32,404 nucleotides of DNA. It comes from Hydrogenophilaceae bacterium (GTDB lineage: Bacteria > Pseudomonadota > Gammaproteobacteria > Burkholderiales > Thiobacillaceae). The DNA lies in NCBI GenBank assembly GCA_024709485.1, contig JANJWO010000069.1, positions 1-32,404 of the forward strand, written 5' to 3'. The notes below the pieces were generated by a model that was given only the letters and a program-made list of their open reading frames with translations, was not told the origin of the DNA and did no database searches. Of the stretch, positions 7,281-18,295 are shown in pieces (the stretch's first letter is position 1; every line of letters begins with the position of its first letter). The position numbers were made by a program, and so were the translations under genes.

Positions 7281-8522
7281 ATGAGTGATGCGGGGGCGCC
7301 GATGCTCAGGCCCGTGAAGAAATCCGGCAAGCTGGAAAGCGTGTGCTACGACATCCGCGGGCCGGTGATGGCGCGCGCGCGCCAGATGGAGGAGGAAGGC
7401 CAGCGCATCATCAAGCTCAACATCGGCAATCCCGCGCCGTTCGGCTTCGAGGCGCCCGAGGAGATTGTCCAGGACGTGATCCGCAACATGCAGAACGCCT
7501 CCGGCTACAGCGAGTCCAAGGGCCTGTTCTCGGCGCGCAAGGCGATCATGCACTACACCCAGGAGAAGGGCATCAAGGGCGTGGATGTCGATGACGTCAT
7601 CATCGGCAACGGCGTGTCCGAGCTGATCGTGATGGCCATGCAGGCGCTGCTGAACAACGGCGACGAGGTGCTGGTGCCGGCGCCCGACTATCCCTTGTGG
7701 ACGGCCGCGGTGAGCCTGGGCGGCGGCACGCCGCGCCACTACCTCTGCGACGAGGGCGCGGGCTGGCTGCCGGACATTGCCGACATCAGGGCCAAGATCA
7801 CGCCCAACACCCGCGCCATCGTCATCATCAACCCCAACAACCCGACCGGCGCGCTGTATCCGGACGCGCTGCTGAAGGAGATCGTGGAACTCGCGCGCCA
7901 GCACCAGCTCATCGTCTACGCCGACGAGATTTACGACAAGGTGTTGTACGACGGGGCCACGCATACTTCGATCGCTTCGCTGTCGGAAGACGTGCTGACC
8001 ATCACCTTCAACGGCCTGTCCAAGAACTACCGCGCCTGCGGCTACCGTGCCGGCTGGATGGTGATTTCCGGCGACAAGCGCCATGCGAAGGACTACATCG
8101 AGGGCCTCAACATCCTCGCCTCCATGCGCCTATGCTCCAACGTGCCGGGCCAGTATGGCATCCAGACCGCGCTGGGCGGCTACCAGAGCATCAACGACCT
8201 GGTGGCGCCGGGCGGGCGCCTCGCGCGCCAGCGCGACCTGGCCTGGGAACTGCTCAGCCAGATTCCCGGCGTGTCCTGCGTCAAGCCGCAGGCGGCGATG
8301 TACCTGTTCCCCAAGCTCGACCCCAAGATCTATCCCGTCCGCAACGACCAGCAGTTCATCCTGGAAATGCTGGAAGAAGAGCGGGTGCTGGTGGTGCAGG
8401 GCACCGGCTTCAACTGGCCGCACCCGGACCACATCCGCGTGGTGTTCCTGCCGCACGAGGAAGACCTGCGCGAGGCGATCGGCCGCATTGGGCGCTTCCT
8501 CGAGCGCAAGCGCCACAAATAA
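7281..8522 (+). CDS. alaA: Glutamate-pyruvate aminotransferase AlaA type
   Basis: 413 residues. The sequence follows E. coli AlaA closely from memory: SGKLESVCYDIRGPV, LNIGNPAPFGFEAP, GNGVSELIVMAMQALL, PAPDYPLWTAAVSLGGG, INPNNPTGA and YADEIYDK. The PLP-binding lysine is K248 in FNGLSKNYR. The cytosolic enzyme makes alanine from pyruvate with glutamate as donor. It lies 25 nt upstream of hom, so alanine and threonine synthesis appear linked in one transcript, an arrangement I recall in other betaproteobacteria. The ribosome site is weak (GGAAA). Confidence 0.93.
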   Translation: MSDAGAPMLRPVKKSGKLESVCYDIRGPVMARARQMEEEGQRIIKLNIGNPAPFGFEAPEEIVQDVIRNMQNASGYSESKGLFSARKAIMHYTQEKGIKGVDVDDVIIGNGVSELIVMAMQALLNNGDEVLVPAPDYPLWTAAVSLGGGTPRHYLCDEGAGWLPDIADIRAKITPNTRAIVIINPNNPTGALYPDALLKEIVELARQHQLIVYADEIYDKVLYDGATHTSIASLSEDVLTITFNGLSKNYRACGYRAGWMVISGDKRHAKDYIEGLNILASMRLCSNVPGQYGIQTALGGYQSINDLVAPGGRLARQRDLAWELLSQIPGVSCVKPQAAMYLFPKLDPKIYPVRNDQQFILEMLEEERVLVVQGTGFNWPHPDHIRVVFLPHEEDLREAIGRIGRFLERKRHK

Positions 8523-8547
8523 TTTTTCGAGAACATTTCAAAAACGT

Positions 8548-9864
8548 ATGAAGCCAATCAAAGTAGGTTTGCTGGGACTGGGTACCGTCGGCGGCGGCAC
8601 GCTCACCGTGCTGCGCCGCAACCGGCAGGAAATCACCCGCCGCGCCGGCCGCGAAATCCAGGTCGCCATGGCGGCGGTGCGCGACCTGAACAAGGCCGAG
8701 AAGCACAACGGCGACGGCCTCAAGCTGACCACCGATCCTTTCGATGTGGTCAACAATCCCGACATCGACATCGTCGTGGAACTGATCGGCGGGCTGTCGC
8801 CGGCCAAGGAGTTGGTGCTGAAGGCGATCGAGAACGGCAAGCACGTCGTCACCGCCAACAAGCACCTGCTCGCCAAGCACGGCAACGAAATCTTCGCCGC
8901 CGCCCAGGCCAAGGGGGTGATGGTGGCGTTCGAGGCCGCGGTCGCCGGCGGCATTCCCATCATCAAGGCGATTCGCGAGGGCCTCACCGCCAACCGCATC
9001 GAGTGGGTCGCCGGCATCATCAACGGCACCACCAATTTCATTTTGTCCGAGATGCGCGAGAAGGGCCTGGGCTTCGACACCGTGCTGGCCGAGGCGCAGC
9101 GCCTGGGCTATGCCGAGGCCGATCCGACCTTCGACGTCGAGGGCATCGATGCCGCGCACAAGCTCACCATCCTCTCCGCCATCGCCTTCGGCATTCCGGT
9201 GCAGTTCGACCGCGCCTACACCGAGGGCATCACCCGGCTCACCGGCGAGGACGTGAAGTATGCCGAGCAGCTGGGCTACCGCATCAAACTGCTCGGCATC
9301 ACCCGCCGCCGCGCGAATGGCATCGAGCTGCGCGTGCATCCCACCCTGATTCCGGAGAAGCGCCTGATCGCGAATGTGAGCGGTGCGATGAACGCGGTGC
9401 TGGTGATGGGCGATGCCGTCGGTCCCACCCTGTACTACGGCGCCGGCGCTGGCGCCGAGCCGACCGCCTCCGCCGTGGTTGCCGACCTCGTCGACGTCAC
9501 CCGCCTCGCCACCGCCGACCCGCACCACCGCGTGCCGCACCTCGCCTTCCAGCCCGATGCGCTGCAGCCCGACCTGCCCATCCTGCCGATGGAGGAGGTC
9601 GAGACCGCCTACTACCTGCGCATGCGCGTGGCCGACCAGACCGGCGTGCTCGCCGACATCACCCGCATCCTCGCCGACAGCAACATTTCCATCGATGCCC
9701 TGATGCAGCGCGAGCCGGAAGAGGGCGAGCCCAGCACCGACCTCATCCTGCTCACGCACGAGACCCTGGAAAAGAACATGAACGCCGCCATCGCCCGCAT
9801 CGAGGGGCTCGGCACCGTGCAGGGCAAGGTCACGCGCATTCGTCTGGAAACCTTAGGAAAGTGA
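8548..9864 (+). CDS. hom: Homoserine dehydrogenase
   Basis: 438 residues from ATG 8548; the frame opens much earlier inside alaA but this is the family start. The NAD(P) Rossmann motif is GLLGLGTVGGGT (about 7-18), followed by the conserved ANKHLLAKHG and IINGTTNFILSEM segments. The catalytic domain has EADPTFDVEGIDAAHKL, and a C-terminal ACT domain (about 350-430, AYYLRMRVADQTGVLADIT) is expected to sense threonine. It reduces aspartate semialdehyde to homoserine. It is the monofunctional form, not fused to aspartokinase. Confidence 0.95.
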   Translation: MKPIKVGLLGLGTVGGGTLTVLRRNRQEITRRAGREIQVAMAAVRDLNKAEKHNGDGLKLTTDPFDVVNNPDIDIVVELIGGLSPAKELVLKAIENGKHVVTANKHLLAKHGNEIFAAAQAKGVMVAFEAAVAGGIPIIKAIREGLTANRIEWVAGIINGTTNFILSEMREKGLGFDTVLAEAQRLGYAEADPTFDVEGIDAAHKLTILSAIAFGIPVQFDRAYTEGITRLTGEDVKYAEQLGYRIKLLGITRRRANGIELRVHPTLIPEKRLIANVSGAMNAVLVMGDAVGPTLYYGAGAGAEPTASAVVADLVDVTRLATADPHHRVPHLAFQPDALQPDLPILPMEEVETAYYLRMRVADQTGVLADITRILADSNISIDALMQREPEEGEPSTDLILLTHETLEKNMNAAIARIEGLGTVQGKVTRIRLETLGK

Positions 9865-9946
9865 GGAGTCAGGAGTGAGGGGTGAGGAGTCGGGGTGGGG
9901 CGCTGCGCGCGCTTTTGCTCCTAACGCCTCACGCCTCGCTCCTCAC
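9861..9946. repeat. Long imperfect palindrome between hom and thrC
   Basis: The left arm (9861-9891) is a run of GTGAGGAG-like units. The right arm (9916-9946) is nearly its reverse complement, with about 25 of 31 positions pairing around a 24-nt loop. In RNA it would form a very stable stem that ends 6 nt before the thrC start and covers its ribosome-binding region. It overlaps the last 4 nt of hom. It resembles GAGG/CCTC-type interspersed intergenic repeats. Confidence 0.7.
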
Positions 9947-9952
9947 TGAACC

Positions 9953-11386
9953 ATGAAATACATCAGCACCCGCGGGCAGAGCCCGGCGCAACATTTCACC
10001 GATATCCTGCTCGGCGGGCTGGCGCCCGACGGCGGCCTGTACATGCCGGAAACCTATCCGCATTTCGGTGCGGCCGAGCTTGCCGTCCTGCGCGGCATGA
10101 ATTACCGTGAACTGGCGTTCGCCATCATCTCGCGCTTCGTCGACGACATCCCCGCGGCCGAGCTCAAACAGCTCATCGACAAGACCTACACCGCACAGAC
10201 CTATCATTACGTGCGCGAAGGTCAGAATGCCGAGGACATCACCCCGCTGCTGACGCTGGAACCCGGCCTGCATCTCTTGTCGCTGTCCAACGGGCCCACG
10301 CTGGCCTTCAAGGACATGGCCATGCAGCTCTTGGGCAACCTGTTCGAATACGAACTCGCCCGCCGCCAGGAGAGCATCAACATCGTCGGCGCCACCTCCG
10401 GCGACACCGGCTCGGCGGCCGAATACGCCATGCGCGGCAAACAAGGCATCCGCGTGTTCATGCTTTCGCCCGAGCACGGCATGACGCGCTTTCAGCAGGC
10501 GCAGATGTACTCGCTGCAGGACCCCAACATCTTCAACATCGCCGTGCAGGGCGTGTTCGACGACTGCCAGGACATGGTGAAAGCGGTGTCCAATGACGCC
10601 GCCTTCAAGGCCAAATACAAGATCGGCGCGGTCAACTCCATCAACTGGGCGCGCGTGCTGGCGCAGATCGTGTACTACTTCAAGGCCTATTTCGCCGCCC
10701 CCGACAACGATGCGCAGAAGGTCAGCTTCGCGGTGCCTTCAGGGAATTTCGGCAACGTCTGCGCCGGCCATGTGGCGCGCATGATGGGCCTGCCCATCGA
10801 CAAGCTCATCGTCGCCACCAACGAGAACGATGTGCTCGACGAGTTCTTCCGCACCGGCAGCTACCGCCCGCGCGACGCCGCCCATACCTACCACACCAGC
10901 AGCCCGTCGATGGACATTTCCAAGGCCTCCAACTTCGAGCGCTTCGCCTTCGACCTGTCCGGGCGCGACGCGGAAATGACCCGCGCCATGTGGGCGCGCG
11001 TGGACAAGGGCGAAACCGTCGATTTCAAGGCCGATGGCCTGTTCGACAAGGTGCCCGGTTACGGCTTCGTGTCCGGCGCCAGCAACCATGCGCTGCGCAT
11101 GCAGACGATTCGCGACACCCATGAGCGGTACGGCGTGGTGATCGACACCCATACGGCCGACGGCCTGCAGGTCGGTCTCAGGCACCGCGAACCCGGCGTG
11201 CCGCTGGTGGTGCTGGAAACCGCGCTGCCGGCCAAGTTCGAGGATGCCATCCGCGAGGCCATCGGCCGGGAGCCGGAACGGCCGGCCGAGTTGAAGGATC
11301 TCGAAGCCCTGCCGCAGCGCGTCGAAATGATGCAACCCGACGTCAATGCCCTCAAGGCCTACATCGCGTCCAAGATCGACGCCTGA
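9953..11386 (+). CDS. thrC: Threonine synthase
   Basis: 477 residues, the size of the long (proteobacterial/yeast) class of threonine synthase. MKYISTRGQSP, GGLAPDGGLYMPE, the PLP lysine K120 in TLAFKDMAMQ, GATSGDTGSAAEYAMRGK and VPSGNFGNVCAGHVARMMG are all typical. It converts O-phosphohomoserine to threonine. Homoserine kinase is not in this window, so the pathway is completed elsewhere. No clear Shine-Dalgarno sequence is seen, because the palindrome between hom and thrC occupies that region. The 3' end overlaps the next gene by 41 nt. Confidence 0.95.
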   Translation: MKYISTRGQSPAQHFTDILLGGLAPDGGLYMPETYPHFGAAELAVLRGMNYRELAFAIISRFVDDIPAAELKQLIDKTYTAQTYHYVREGQNAEDITPLLTLEPGLHLLSLSNGPTLAFKDMAMQLLGNLFEYELARRQESINIVGATSGDTGSAAEYAMRGKQGIRVFMLSPEHGMTRFQQAQMYSLQDPNIFNIAVQGVFDDCQDMVKAVSNDAAFKAKYKIGAVNSINWARVLAQIVYYFKAYFAAPDNDAQKVSFAVPSGNFGNVCAGHVARMMGLPIDKLIVATNENDVLDEFFRTGSYRPRDAAHTYHTSSPSMDISKASNFERFAFDLSGRDAEMTRAMWARVDKGETVDFKADGLFDKVPGYGFVSGASNHALRMQTIRDTHERYGVVIDTHTADGLQVGLRHREPGVPLVVLETALPAKFEDAIREAIGREPERPAELKDLEALPQRVEMMQPDVNALKAYIASKIDA

Positions 11387-11975
11387 GACGTTTTCCCGAC
11401 TGCTCGAGGAAGCGCGCGGCTGCCGCCTGTGCGCGGACAAGCTGCCGCATGAACCGCGCCCGATGCTGCGCGGCCGGGAAACGGCAAGGTTGTTGATCGT
11501 GGGCCAGGCGCCGGGGCGCAGGGTGCATGAAACCGGCATTCCCTGGAACGACCCTTCCGGCGACGTCCTGCGCGGCTGGCTGCAGCTCTCGCGCGAGCGC
11601 TTCTACGACGAGAATCTGGTCGCCATCATTTCCGCTGGGCTTTGTTATCCCGGCACGGAAAACGGCAGCGACCTGCCGCCGCGACCGGAATGCGCTCCGC
11701 ATTGGCACCCCCGGCTTCTGGCAGCCTTGCCCAACATTCAGCTGACCCTGCTCGTCGGCCAGTACGCACAGGCCTATTATCTGGGGGCGCGGCGCAAGCG
11801 AACGCTGGGCGCAACCGTCTCGGCCTGGCGCGACTATGCGCCGCAATTCCTGCCGCTGCCGCACCCGAGCTGGCGCAACCGCGCATGGCTGAAAAAGAAT
11901 CCATGGTTCGAGTCCGAGGTTCTGCCCGCGCTGCGGCAGAAAGTGGCCTCCCTATTGGGTGGAAATCATCCATAA
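11346..11975 (+). CDS. Uracil-DNA glycosylase family protein
   Basis: 209 residues. ATG 11346 lies inside thrC and is the only standard start in frame. Motif A appears as LLIVGQAPGRRVHETGIPWNDPSG, and motif B as the terminal PLPHPSWRN. Four cysteines (C26 and C29 in CRLC, one in GLCYPG, one in PECAPHW) could hold an Fe-S cluster as in family 4/5 enzymes, but their spacing is not the textbook one. This single-domain group is common in proteobacteria; base-excision repair of uracil or related lesions is inferred. Overlap with thrC suggests co-transcription only. Confidence 0.75.
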   Translation: MPSRPTSRPRSTPETFSRLLEEARGCRLCADKLPHEPRPMLRGRETARLLIVGQAPGRRVHETGIPWNDPSGDVLRGWLQLSRERFYDENLVAIISAGLCYPGTENGSDLPPRPECAPHWHPRLLAALPNIQLTLLVGQYAQAYYLGARRKRTLGATVSAWRDYAPQFLPLPHPSWRNRAWLKKNPWFESEVLPALRQKVASLLGGNHP

Positions 11976-12006
11976 TGAATTCGTGTTCAACCAGCCCCAA
12001 CGCTTC

Positions 12007-12615
12007 ATGAAGCTGATCACCTCGCCCACCACCCCGTTTGGCCGCAAGGTTCGCATCGTCCTGCTGGAAAAGAAAATCCCTTTCGAGCTGGTCAACGACA
12101 TCCCCTGGAGCGCCGACACCCAGGTCGGCAACTTCAACCCGCTGGGCAAGGTGCCGGTACTGGTGCTGAAGGACGGTGAGGCTCTGTTCGATTCGCGCGT
12201 GATCGTCGAATACCTTGAGCACGTGAGCCCGGTCGGGCACCTGCTTCCGCAGGAGCCCGATACGCGCATCCATGTACGCAAGATCGAGTCCCTGGCTGAC
12301 GGCATCACCGATGCGGCGGCGCTGACCTTTCTCGAATTCAAGCGCCCGGAGGCGCAGCAAAGCCGCGACTGGATCCTGCGCCAGCAGAACAAGGTGTTCA
12401 AGGGACTGGAGGCCCTGTCCGAAGCGCTGGGCGAGGGGACGCTGTTCATCGGCAACAAGCTCACGCTGGCGGATATCGCGGCGGGCTGCTGCCTGGGCTA
12501 TCTGGATTTGCGCTTCCCCGACATCAAGTGGCGTAACGCCCACGCAAACCTGGCGGCGTTCTACGAAAAAGTCAGCAGCCGGCCCAGCTTCAAGGAGACC
12601 GCCCCCATCGCCTGA
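12007..12615 (+). CDS. Glutathione S-transferase, YibF type
   Basis: 202 residues from ATG 12007, the same length as E. coli YibF. The thioredoxin-like N-terminal domain (MKLITSPTTPFGRKVRIVLLEK, FNPLGKVPVLV, DSRVIVEYLE) and all-alpha C-terminal domain (RVRKIE-like VRKIESLADGITDA; LTLADIAAGCCLGYLDLR) are complete. The conserved SPxxRK-type start supports glutathione binding, though no substrate is known for this subgroup. An in-frame GTG at 11959 inside the upstream gene was rejected because the family begins at the chosen methionine. Confidence 0.85.
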   Translation: MKLITSPTTPFGRKVRIVLLEKKIPFELVNDIPWSADTQVGNFNPLGKVPVLVLKDGEALFDSRVIVEYLEHVSPVGHLLPQEPDTRIHVRKIESLADGITDAAALTFLEFKRPEAQQSRDWILRQQNKVFKGLEALSEALGEGTLFIGNKLTLADIAAGCCLGYLDLRFPDIKWRNAHANLAAFYEKVSSRPSFKETAPIA

Positions 12616-12654
12616 CACCGCCGATGCCGCAACCAAACTCGCAGGAAACACGCC

Positions 12655-13194
12655 ATGACTTCCCCCAAACAACTTGAAACCGCGACCCTCGCGGGCGGCT
12701 GCTTCTGGTGCCTGGAAGCGGTATTCCGTCGGCTGCAAGGCGTGGAAAGCGTGGTTTCCGGCTACATGGGCGGCGCCACGCGAAACCCGAGCTACGAGGA
12801 GGTCTGCGGCGGCAATAGCGGACATGCGGAAGTCGTGCAGATCCGCTACGACCCGACGCGCATTTCGTATGAGGAACTGCTGGAGGTGTTTTTCGCCATC
12901 CACGACCCCACCACCCTTAACCGGCAAGGCAACGATCGCGGCACGCAATACCGCTCGGCCATATTCTTCCATTCGCCCGAGCAACGGGCGGCGGCGCAAG
13001 CGGCCATCCTCAAGGAGCAGCCGGGCTGGCCCGCGCCCATCGTCACCGAGCTGGCGGAAGCGGAGGTTTTTTATCCGGCGGAGGACTACCACCAGGATTA
13101 CTTCGCCCGCAACACTTTCCAGCCTTACTGCCAGTTCGTGGTGGCGCCCAAGGTGAGAAAAGCGGTCGAGCAGTTCGGCGACCGGCTTAAATGA
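12655..13194 (+). CDS. msrA: Peptide methionine (S)-S-oxide reductase
   Basis: 179 residues with the MsrA active-site motif GCFWC (nucleophile C16), then GYMGG, NPSYEEVCGGNSGHAEVV, FFAIHDPTT and GTQYRSAIFF. It repairs methionine S-sulfoxide in proteins using thioredoxin-derived electrons. An AGGAAA site precedes ATG 12655. The gap to the upstream GST is 39 nt, so the two may be co-transcribed as an oxidative-stress pair. The following 146-nt intergenic region (13195-13340) contains an imperfect GC-rich repeat but no clear terminator. Confidence 0.95.
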   Translation: MTSPKQLETATLAGGCFWCLEAVFRRLQGVESVVSGYMGGATRNPSYEEVCGGNSGHAEVVQIRYDPTRISYEELLEVFFAIHDPTTLNRQGNDRGTQYRSAIFFHSPEQRAAAQAAILKEQPGWPAPIVTELAEAEVFYPAEDYHQDYFARNTFQPYCQFVVAPKVRKAVEQFGDRLK

Positions 13195-13340
13195 AAAAAC
13201 CGTAACCGCGGGGGACACGGAGCAGGCAAAAGCGATCCTGGCGGTCCGGGGTTGCGCCTTTCAATGTCGAATTTCGCTTTTTGATTTTTGCCTTTTGGCT
13301 TGTTCCCCCGCGCTCCCCGTGGCTGTTTGCCTTTCCTGAA

Positions 13341-14369
13341 TCAATGGAAAGGCGTAGCCCGCCCTTCGCGGTCAAGGCGGTAACTCTGCCAGTCTGGTCC
13401 GCAGAGCCCGAACCTGAACGGGCTCTCGCGGCCGGGGGCGGCGAAGCGCAAGTCCTCGAACCATACGCATGTCCCTTGCGGGCGATGATCGATGCGATAC
13501 AGGGCGGGGGCACTGGCAAACCAGCGGAAAAAGGCGAATTCCGGGCGCGCCCAGATGTCGCGCGCCAGCGCGCCATCGCGGCCATCGCCGAATTTGTCCG
13601 CCGTTTTCCAGCGCGCCAGCGCCGGCGGCTGAAACTCGGCGAGCGCGCGCCCAAGCCAGCTGGCGCCGGCCGGCGCCCGCTGCGCGGTGCGGGCGTTCAG
13701 CTTGAGGTGCGCGTAGTGGTAGCGCTCGGGCTCGCGCACGATGACGGTCCAGTTGTAAGGCGAAATCGGCCGCGGCTCGGCGGAAATCTGCGCGGCCTGC
13801 CAGCCCTGGGCGCGGGCATGGGCGGCGCCGGCCGCCAGCGCCTGTTGTTTCCAGTAGTACTGCGTGCCGATCCAGGCCACGGCGAGCAGGACGCTCAACT
13901 GCGCGGCCCGGGGCGAGGCTTTCCACAGCAGGCCGCCGAGAAATCCCAGCAGCAGGATCAGAGTCAGCAGCGGATCGATGATGAAGGTCGTGCCCAGCGA
14001 GAAAGTTTCGCGCGTGAACGGCGCAAGCAACTGGGTGCCGTAGCCGGTGATCCAGTCGCCGAGGATGTGCACCAGCAGCACCACGGCGGTGAGGGCATAG
14101 AAATCGCGCCAGCCTCCCGCGGGCTTGAACATTTTTGCGAACAGCCAGGACAGCAACAGGGCCCACAGCGGCAGCATCAGCAGCGAATGGGTTTCGCCGC
14201 GATGGTGCATGAGGTAAAGCTCGGAGGAGAACGGCGCCAGCACGATATCCAGATCCGGGAAGTTGGCCGCCAGCCCGCCCGCGAGGTAGCGGGCGCGTCG
14301 CGACAGCCCGCGCGCCGGCACCAGGCGGGCGGCTACGAGGCCGGATAGCGTGTGGGTCAGATTGTCCAT
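13341..14369 (-). CDS. Membrane-bound metal-dependent hydrolase, YdjM/DUF457 family
   Basis: 342 residues. It begins MDNLTHTLSGLVAARL, followed by ANFPDLDIVLAP and MHHRGETHSLLMLPLW, the DUF457 signature in which histidines and aspartates (H6, D39/D41, H55/H56, H61) likely bind metal in the membrane. Several hydrophobic segments lie between about residues 60 and 175. A long soluble C-terminal part (about 180-342) has no motif I recognise. Physiological substrates are unknown. It is the last gene of the glnS-hslO run, 29 nt after hslO. Confidence 0.85.
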   Translation of the reverse strand: MDNLTHTLSGLVAARLVPARGLSRRARYLAGGLAANFPDLDIVLAPFSSELYLMHHRGETHSLLMLPLWALLLSWLFAKMFKPAGGWRDFYALTAVVLLVHILGDWITGYGTQLLAPFTRETFSLGTTFIIDPLLTLILLLGFLGGLLWKASPRAAQLSVLLAVAWIGTQYYWKQQALAAGAAHARAQGWQAAQISAEPRPISPYNWTVIVREPERYHYAHLKLNARTAQRAPAGASWLGRALAEFQPPALARWKTADKFGDGRDGALARDIWARPEFAFFRWFASAPALYRIDHRPQGTCVWFEDLRFAAPGRESPFRFGLCGPDWQSYRLDREGRATPFH

Positions 14370-14398
14370 GTCCTGCCGAATGGCCGCCCGGCGGAGGC

Positions 14399-15271
14399 TT
14401 AGTGGCGAGTGTCGCCGGGCTGGAAGGCGGGCGCGCCGGTAAACAGCAGGGCGGCGTCCACCGCGTCAAAGACATACTGGTGGCCGCAGAACTCGCAGGC
14501 GATTTCCACCTCGCCTTGCTCCTTCACGATAGTGTCAACTTCTCCCTTGCCCAGCGATTGCAGCATGGCCGCGACTTTTGCGCGTGAGCAGGAGCAGGCA
14601 AAGGCCAGCGGCTCCTGCTCGAAGCGGCGCAGGGTCTCCTCGTGGAACAGGCGCATGAGCAAGTCGTTTGCGGAAAGCTTGAGCAGCTCGTCGGGCTCGA
14701 TCGTGTCGGCCAGGATGGCGGCGCGGTTCCAGGCGTCGGCATCCATGCCCTGCTGGTCGGGCATGCGCTGCAGCAGCATGCCGGCGACGCGGCCCTCGCC
14801 GGCGGCCAGATAAACCCGGGTATCGAGCTGTTCCGAGCGCTGCATGTAATGCGCCAGCACCTCGGCGGTGGTCTCGCCCTCCAGCGGCACGATGCCCTGG
14901 TAGTTCTGCTTGCCGGCCTTGCTCTGATCCAGCGTCATGACGAAGCGGCCATGGCCGAGCATGGCGGCGAGCGGACCTTCGGGCACCTCGCCGCTCCATT
15001 TTGCGGTGGCGCGCAGGGTGTGCTCGGAGGTGGCCTCCACCACGATCAGCCTGACGGGTCCGTCGCCATGCAGCTGCAGCACCAGGCTGCCTTCGAACTT
15101 GATGTTGGAGGTGAGCAGCGCGGCGGCGGCCAGCAGTTCGCCCAGCACCTTCTGCAGCGGCGCCGGGTAATCGGCATGCGACTGGATGGTTTGCCAGACA
15201 TCGTCGAGCTGCACGATGCCGCCCTTGATCGGGGCATACTCGAATACGAAGCGGGTGAGGGCGTCGGACAT
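14399..15271 (-). CDS. hslO: Redox-regulated chaperone Hsp33
   Basis: 290 residues. The C-terminal zinc-binding redox switch is intact: C226 and C228 (CSC), then C259 and C262 (CEFC). Oxidation releases zinc and activates the holdase. The N-terminal domain contains the usual GxLVLQLHGDGPVRLIVVEAT and the linker FHEETLRRFEQEPLAFACSC. It starts one base after the glnS stop, so it is almost certainly translated from the glnS transcript. Confidence 0.95.
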   Translation of the reverse strand: MSDALTRFVFEYAPIKGGIVQLDDVWQTIQSHADYPAPLQKVLGELLAAAALLTSNIKFEGSLVLQLHGDGPVRLIVVEATSEHTLRATAKWSGEVPEGPLAAMLGHGRFVMTLDQSKAGKQNYQGIVPLEGETTAEVLAHYMQRSEQLDTRVYLAAGEGRVAGMLLQRMPDQQGMDADAWNRAAILADTIEPDELLKLSANDLLMRLFHEETLRRFEQEPLAFACSCSRAKVAAMLQSLGKGEVDTIVKEQGEVEIACEFCGHQYVFDAVDAALLFTGAPAFQPGDTRH

Positions 15272-15272
15272 C

Positions 15273-16964
<1,692 letters not shown>

Positions 16965-17054
16965 GGTTCCGCTGGCGGATAGTGAATCTAGTCCGTCATT
17001 TTAACGCCGACGCGCGAGAACGTCCGCTGGATTTCGAGCCTTGCCCCTAAGCTT

Positions 17055-18185
17055 TCAGACCGCCCGCATTTCTTCCGCGTAGGCCAGGGCGGTGAGTACC
17101 GCGCGGTTCAGCGCCTTGGAGGTGACCCCCAGTTCAAGCGCGTGGTTGGCGATCTGCGCGGGATCGTTTTCGCTGGCAATCGCCAGATTCAGGAAGGGGG
17201 CATAGGCGCCCTCCCGTCTTAGCAGGGCATCGGCGATGGGATCCGGCAGATGCATGTTGTCGAGGAGGGCCGCCAGCTCCGTCTCCAGCAGCAGATCGAG
17301 CAGCGAGAAGGCGCCGGCGATGAAGAGGTTGTCGCATTCGCGTTTGTCGAAATATTCCTGCCCCAGCACTTCCATCAGGCGCCCGCGCGTGATCGCGGCC
17401 TGCATCAGGGCCTGGGACTCGGGGTTTTTGCTCGACTTGATCAGCATCAGCGACAGCCACTTGCGCAGCTGCTTGTAGCCCAGCATGGTGACCGCCTGGC
17501 GGAAGGACTGAATCTCGACGCTCAGGCCAAGCGCGGCGGAGTTGACGTAGCGCAGCAGACTGTACGATACCGAGATGTCGCGCTTGAGCGCCTGCTCGAT
17601 TTCGCTGATGTCGGCCTCATCCATGATCAACCTGAGGATGTGCAGGATGTTTGCGGATGCGGGCTCCGGCTGCTTGCCTTGCGGCTTGTTGTGCAGGAAG
17701 AACCATCCCGTGGCCCCGGAAAAACCGGCATCCATAGCCAGCTTGAAGCTTGCCACGTCATCCAGGCCAACGGCGAGCGGCAGCCCTGCCTTGCTGAACG
17801 CGGTGGGCGATACGCGCGCATCGATCAGGCCGAAGCGGGACGGAATTCCGTCGGGCAGCGCGGTGCCTGCGGAAATCCCGGAGATGCAGAGGCCGGTCCT
17901 GCGTTCGGCGAGCTTGCGGGCGAGCTGCACGCCTTCGGGTCTGGCGAGAAAGGAGGCGGGGAGATCGATCAGGATGTTCTCGGTAAGCCCCCATTCCGCC
18001 AGGGTGGCGTCCAGCGGAAAGCCTTTCAGGCTCAGTATGATCGTATTCTTCGCAGGCCAGTCGTCCGCAACCGCTTCGAGCGCAGTGCAGGCGTCGTCCA
18101 TCGAGGCGCCATGCACGATCAGCCGGTTGGCCGTGATGGAGCGGGATTTGTTGACGACGGGTTCGTGGGTAAACAGTACAGACAT
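17055..18185 (-). CDS. HDOD-domain signalling protein with degenerate EAL-like N-terminus
   Basis: 376 residues from ATG 18185; the open frame continues far upstream through mnmA but that is not coding here. The first ~190 residues are arranged like the degenerate EAL domains of YuxH-type proteins (start LFTHEPVVNKSRSITANRLI), lacking the EAL-type catalytic motifs. A typical HDOD domain follows (about 195-370: ALKRDISVSYSLLRYVNSAALG, IQSFRQAVTMLGYKQLRKW, FIAGAFSLLDLLLE). HDOD proteins are non-hydrolytic regulators, often tied to second messengers or stress; no partner is visible here. A -10-like TAGAAT lies 25-30 nt upstream of the start. Confidence 0.8.
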   Translation of the reverse strand: MSVLFTHEPVVNKSRSITANRLIVHGASMDDACTALEAVADDWPAKNTIILSLKGFPLDATLAEWGLTENILIDLPASFLARPEGVQLARKLAERRTGLCISGISAGTALPDGIPSRFGLIDARVSPTAFSKAGLPLAVGLDDVASFKLAMDAGFSGATGWFFLHNKPQGKQPEPASANILHILRLIMDEADISEIEQALKRDISVSYSLLRYVNSAALGLSVEIQSFRQAVTMLGYKQLRKWLSLMLIKSSKNPESQALMQAAITRGRLMEVLGQEYFDKRECDNLFIAGAFSLLDLLLETELAALLDNMHLPDPIADALLRREGAYAPFLNLAIASENDPAQIANHALELGVTSKALNRAVLTALAYAEEMRAV

Positions 18186-18295
18186 GATGCTCTCAGGACC
18201 TGGCAATTCTACACGACGCCGCCCGGGCGCCATGACACTTAATGAGTGAATCGGCGGATCGCGCCGCTTCTTTAGGGCGGATGAGCCTCGGGGCC

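Noticed and set aside
13195-13340. GC-rich imperfect repeat in the msrA downstream gap
   Set aside because: Only about ten bases (CGCGGGGGA and its complement) pair clearly, too little to call an element or a terminator.
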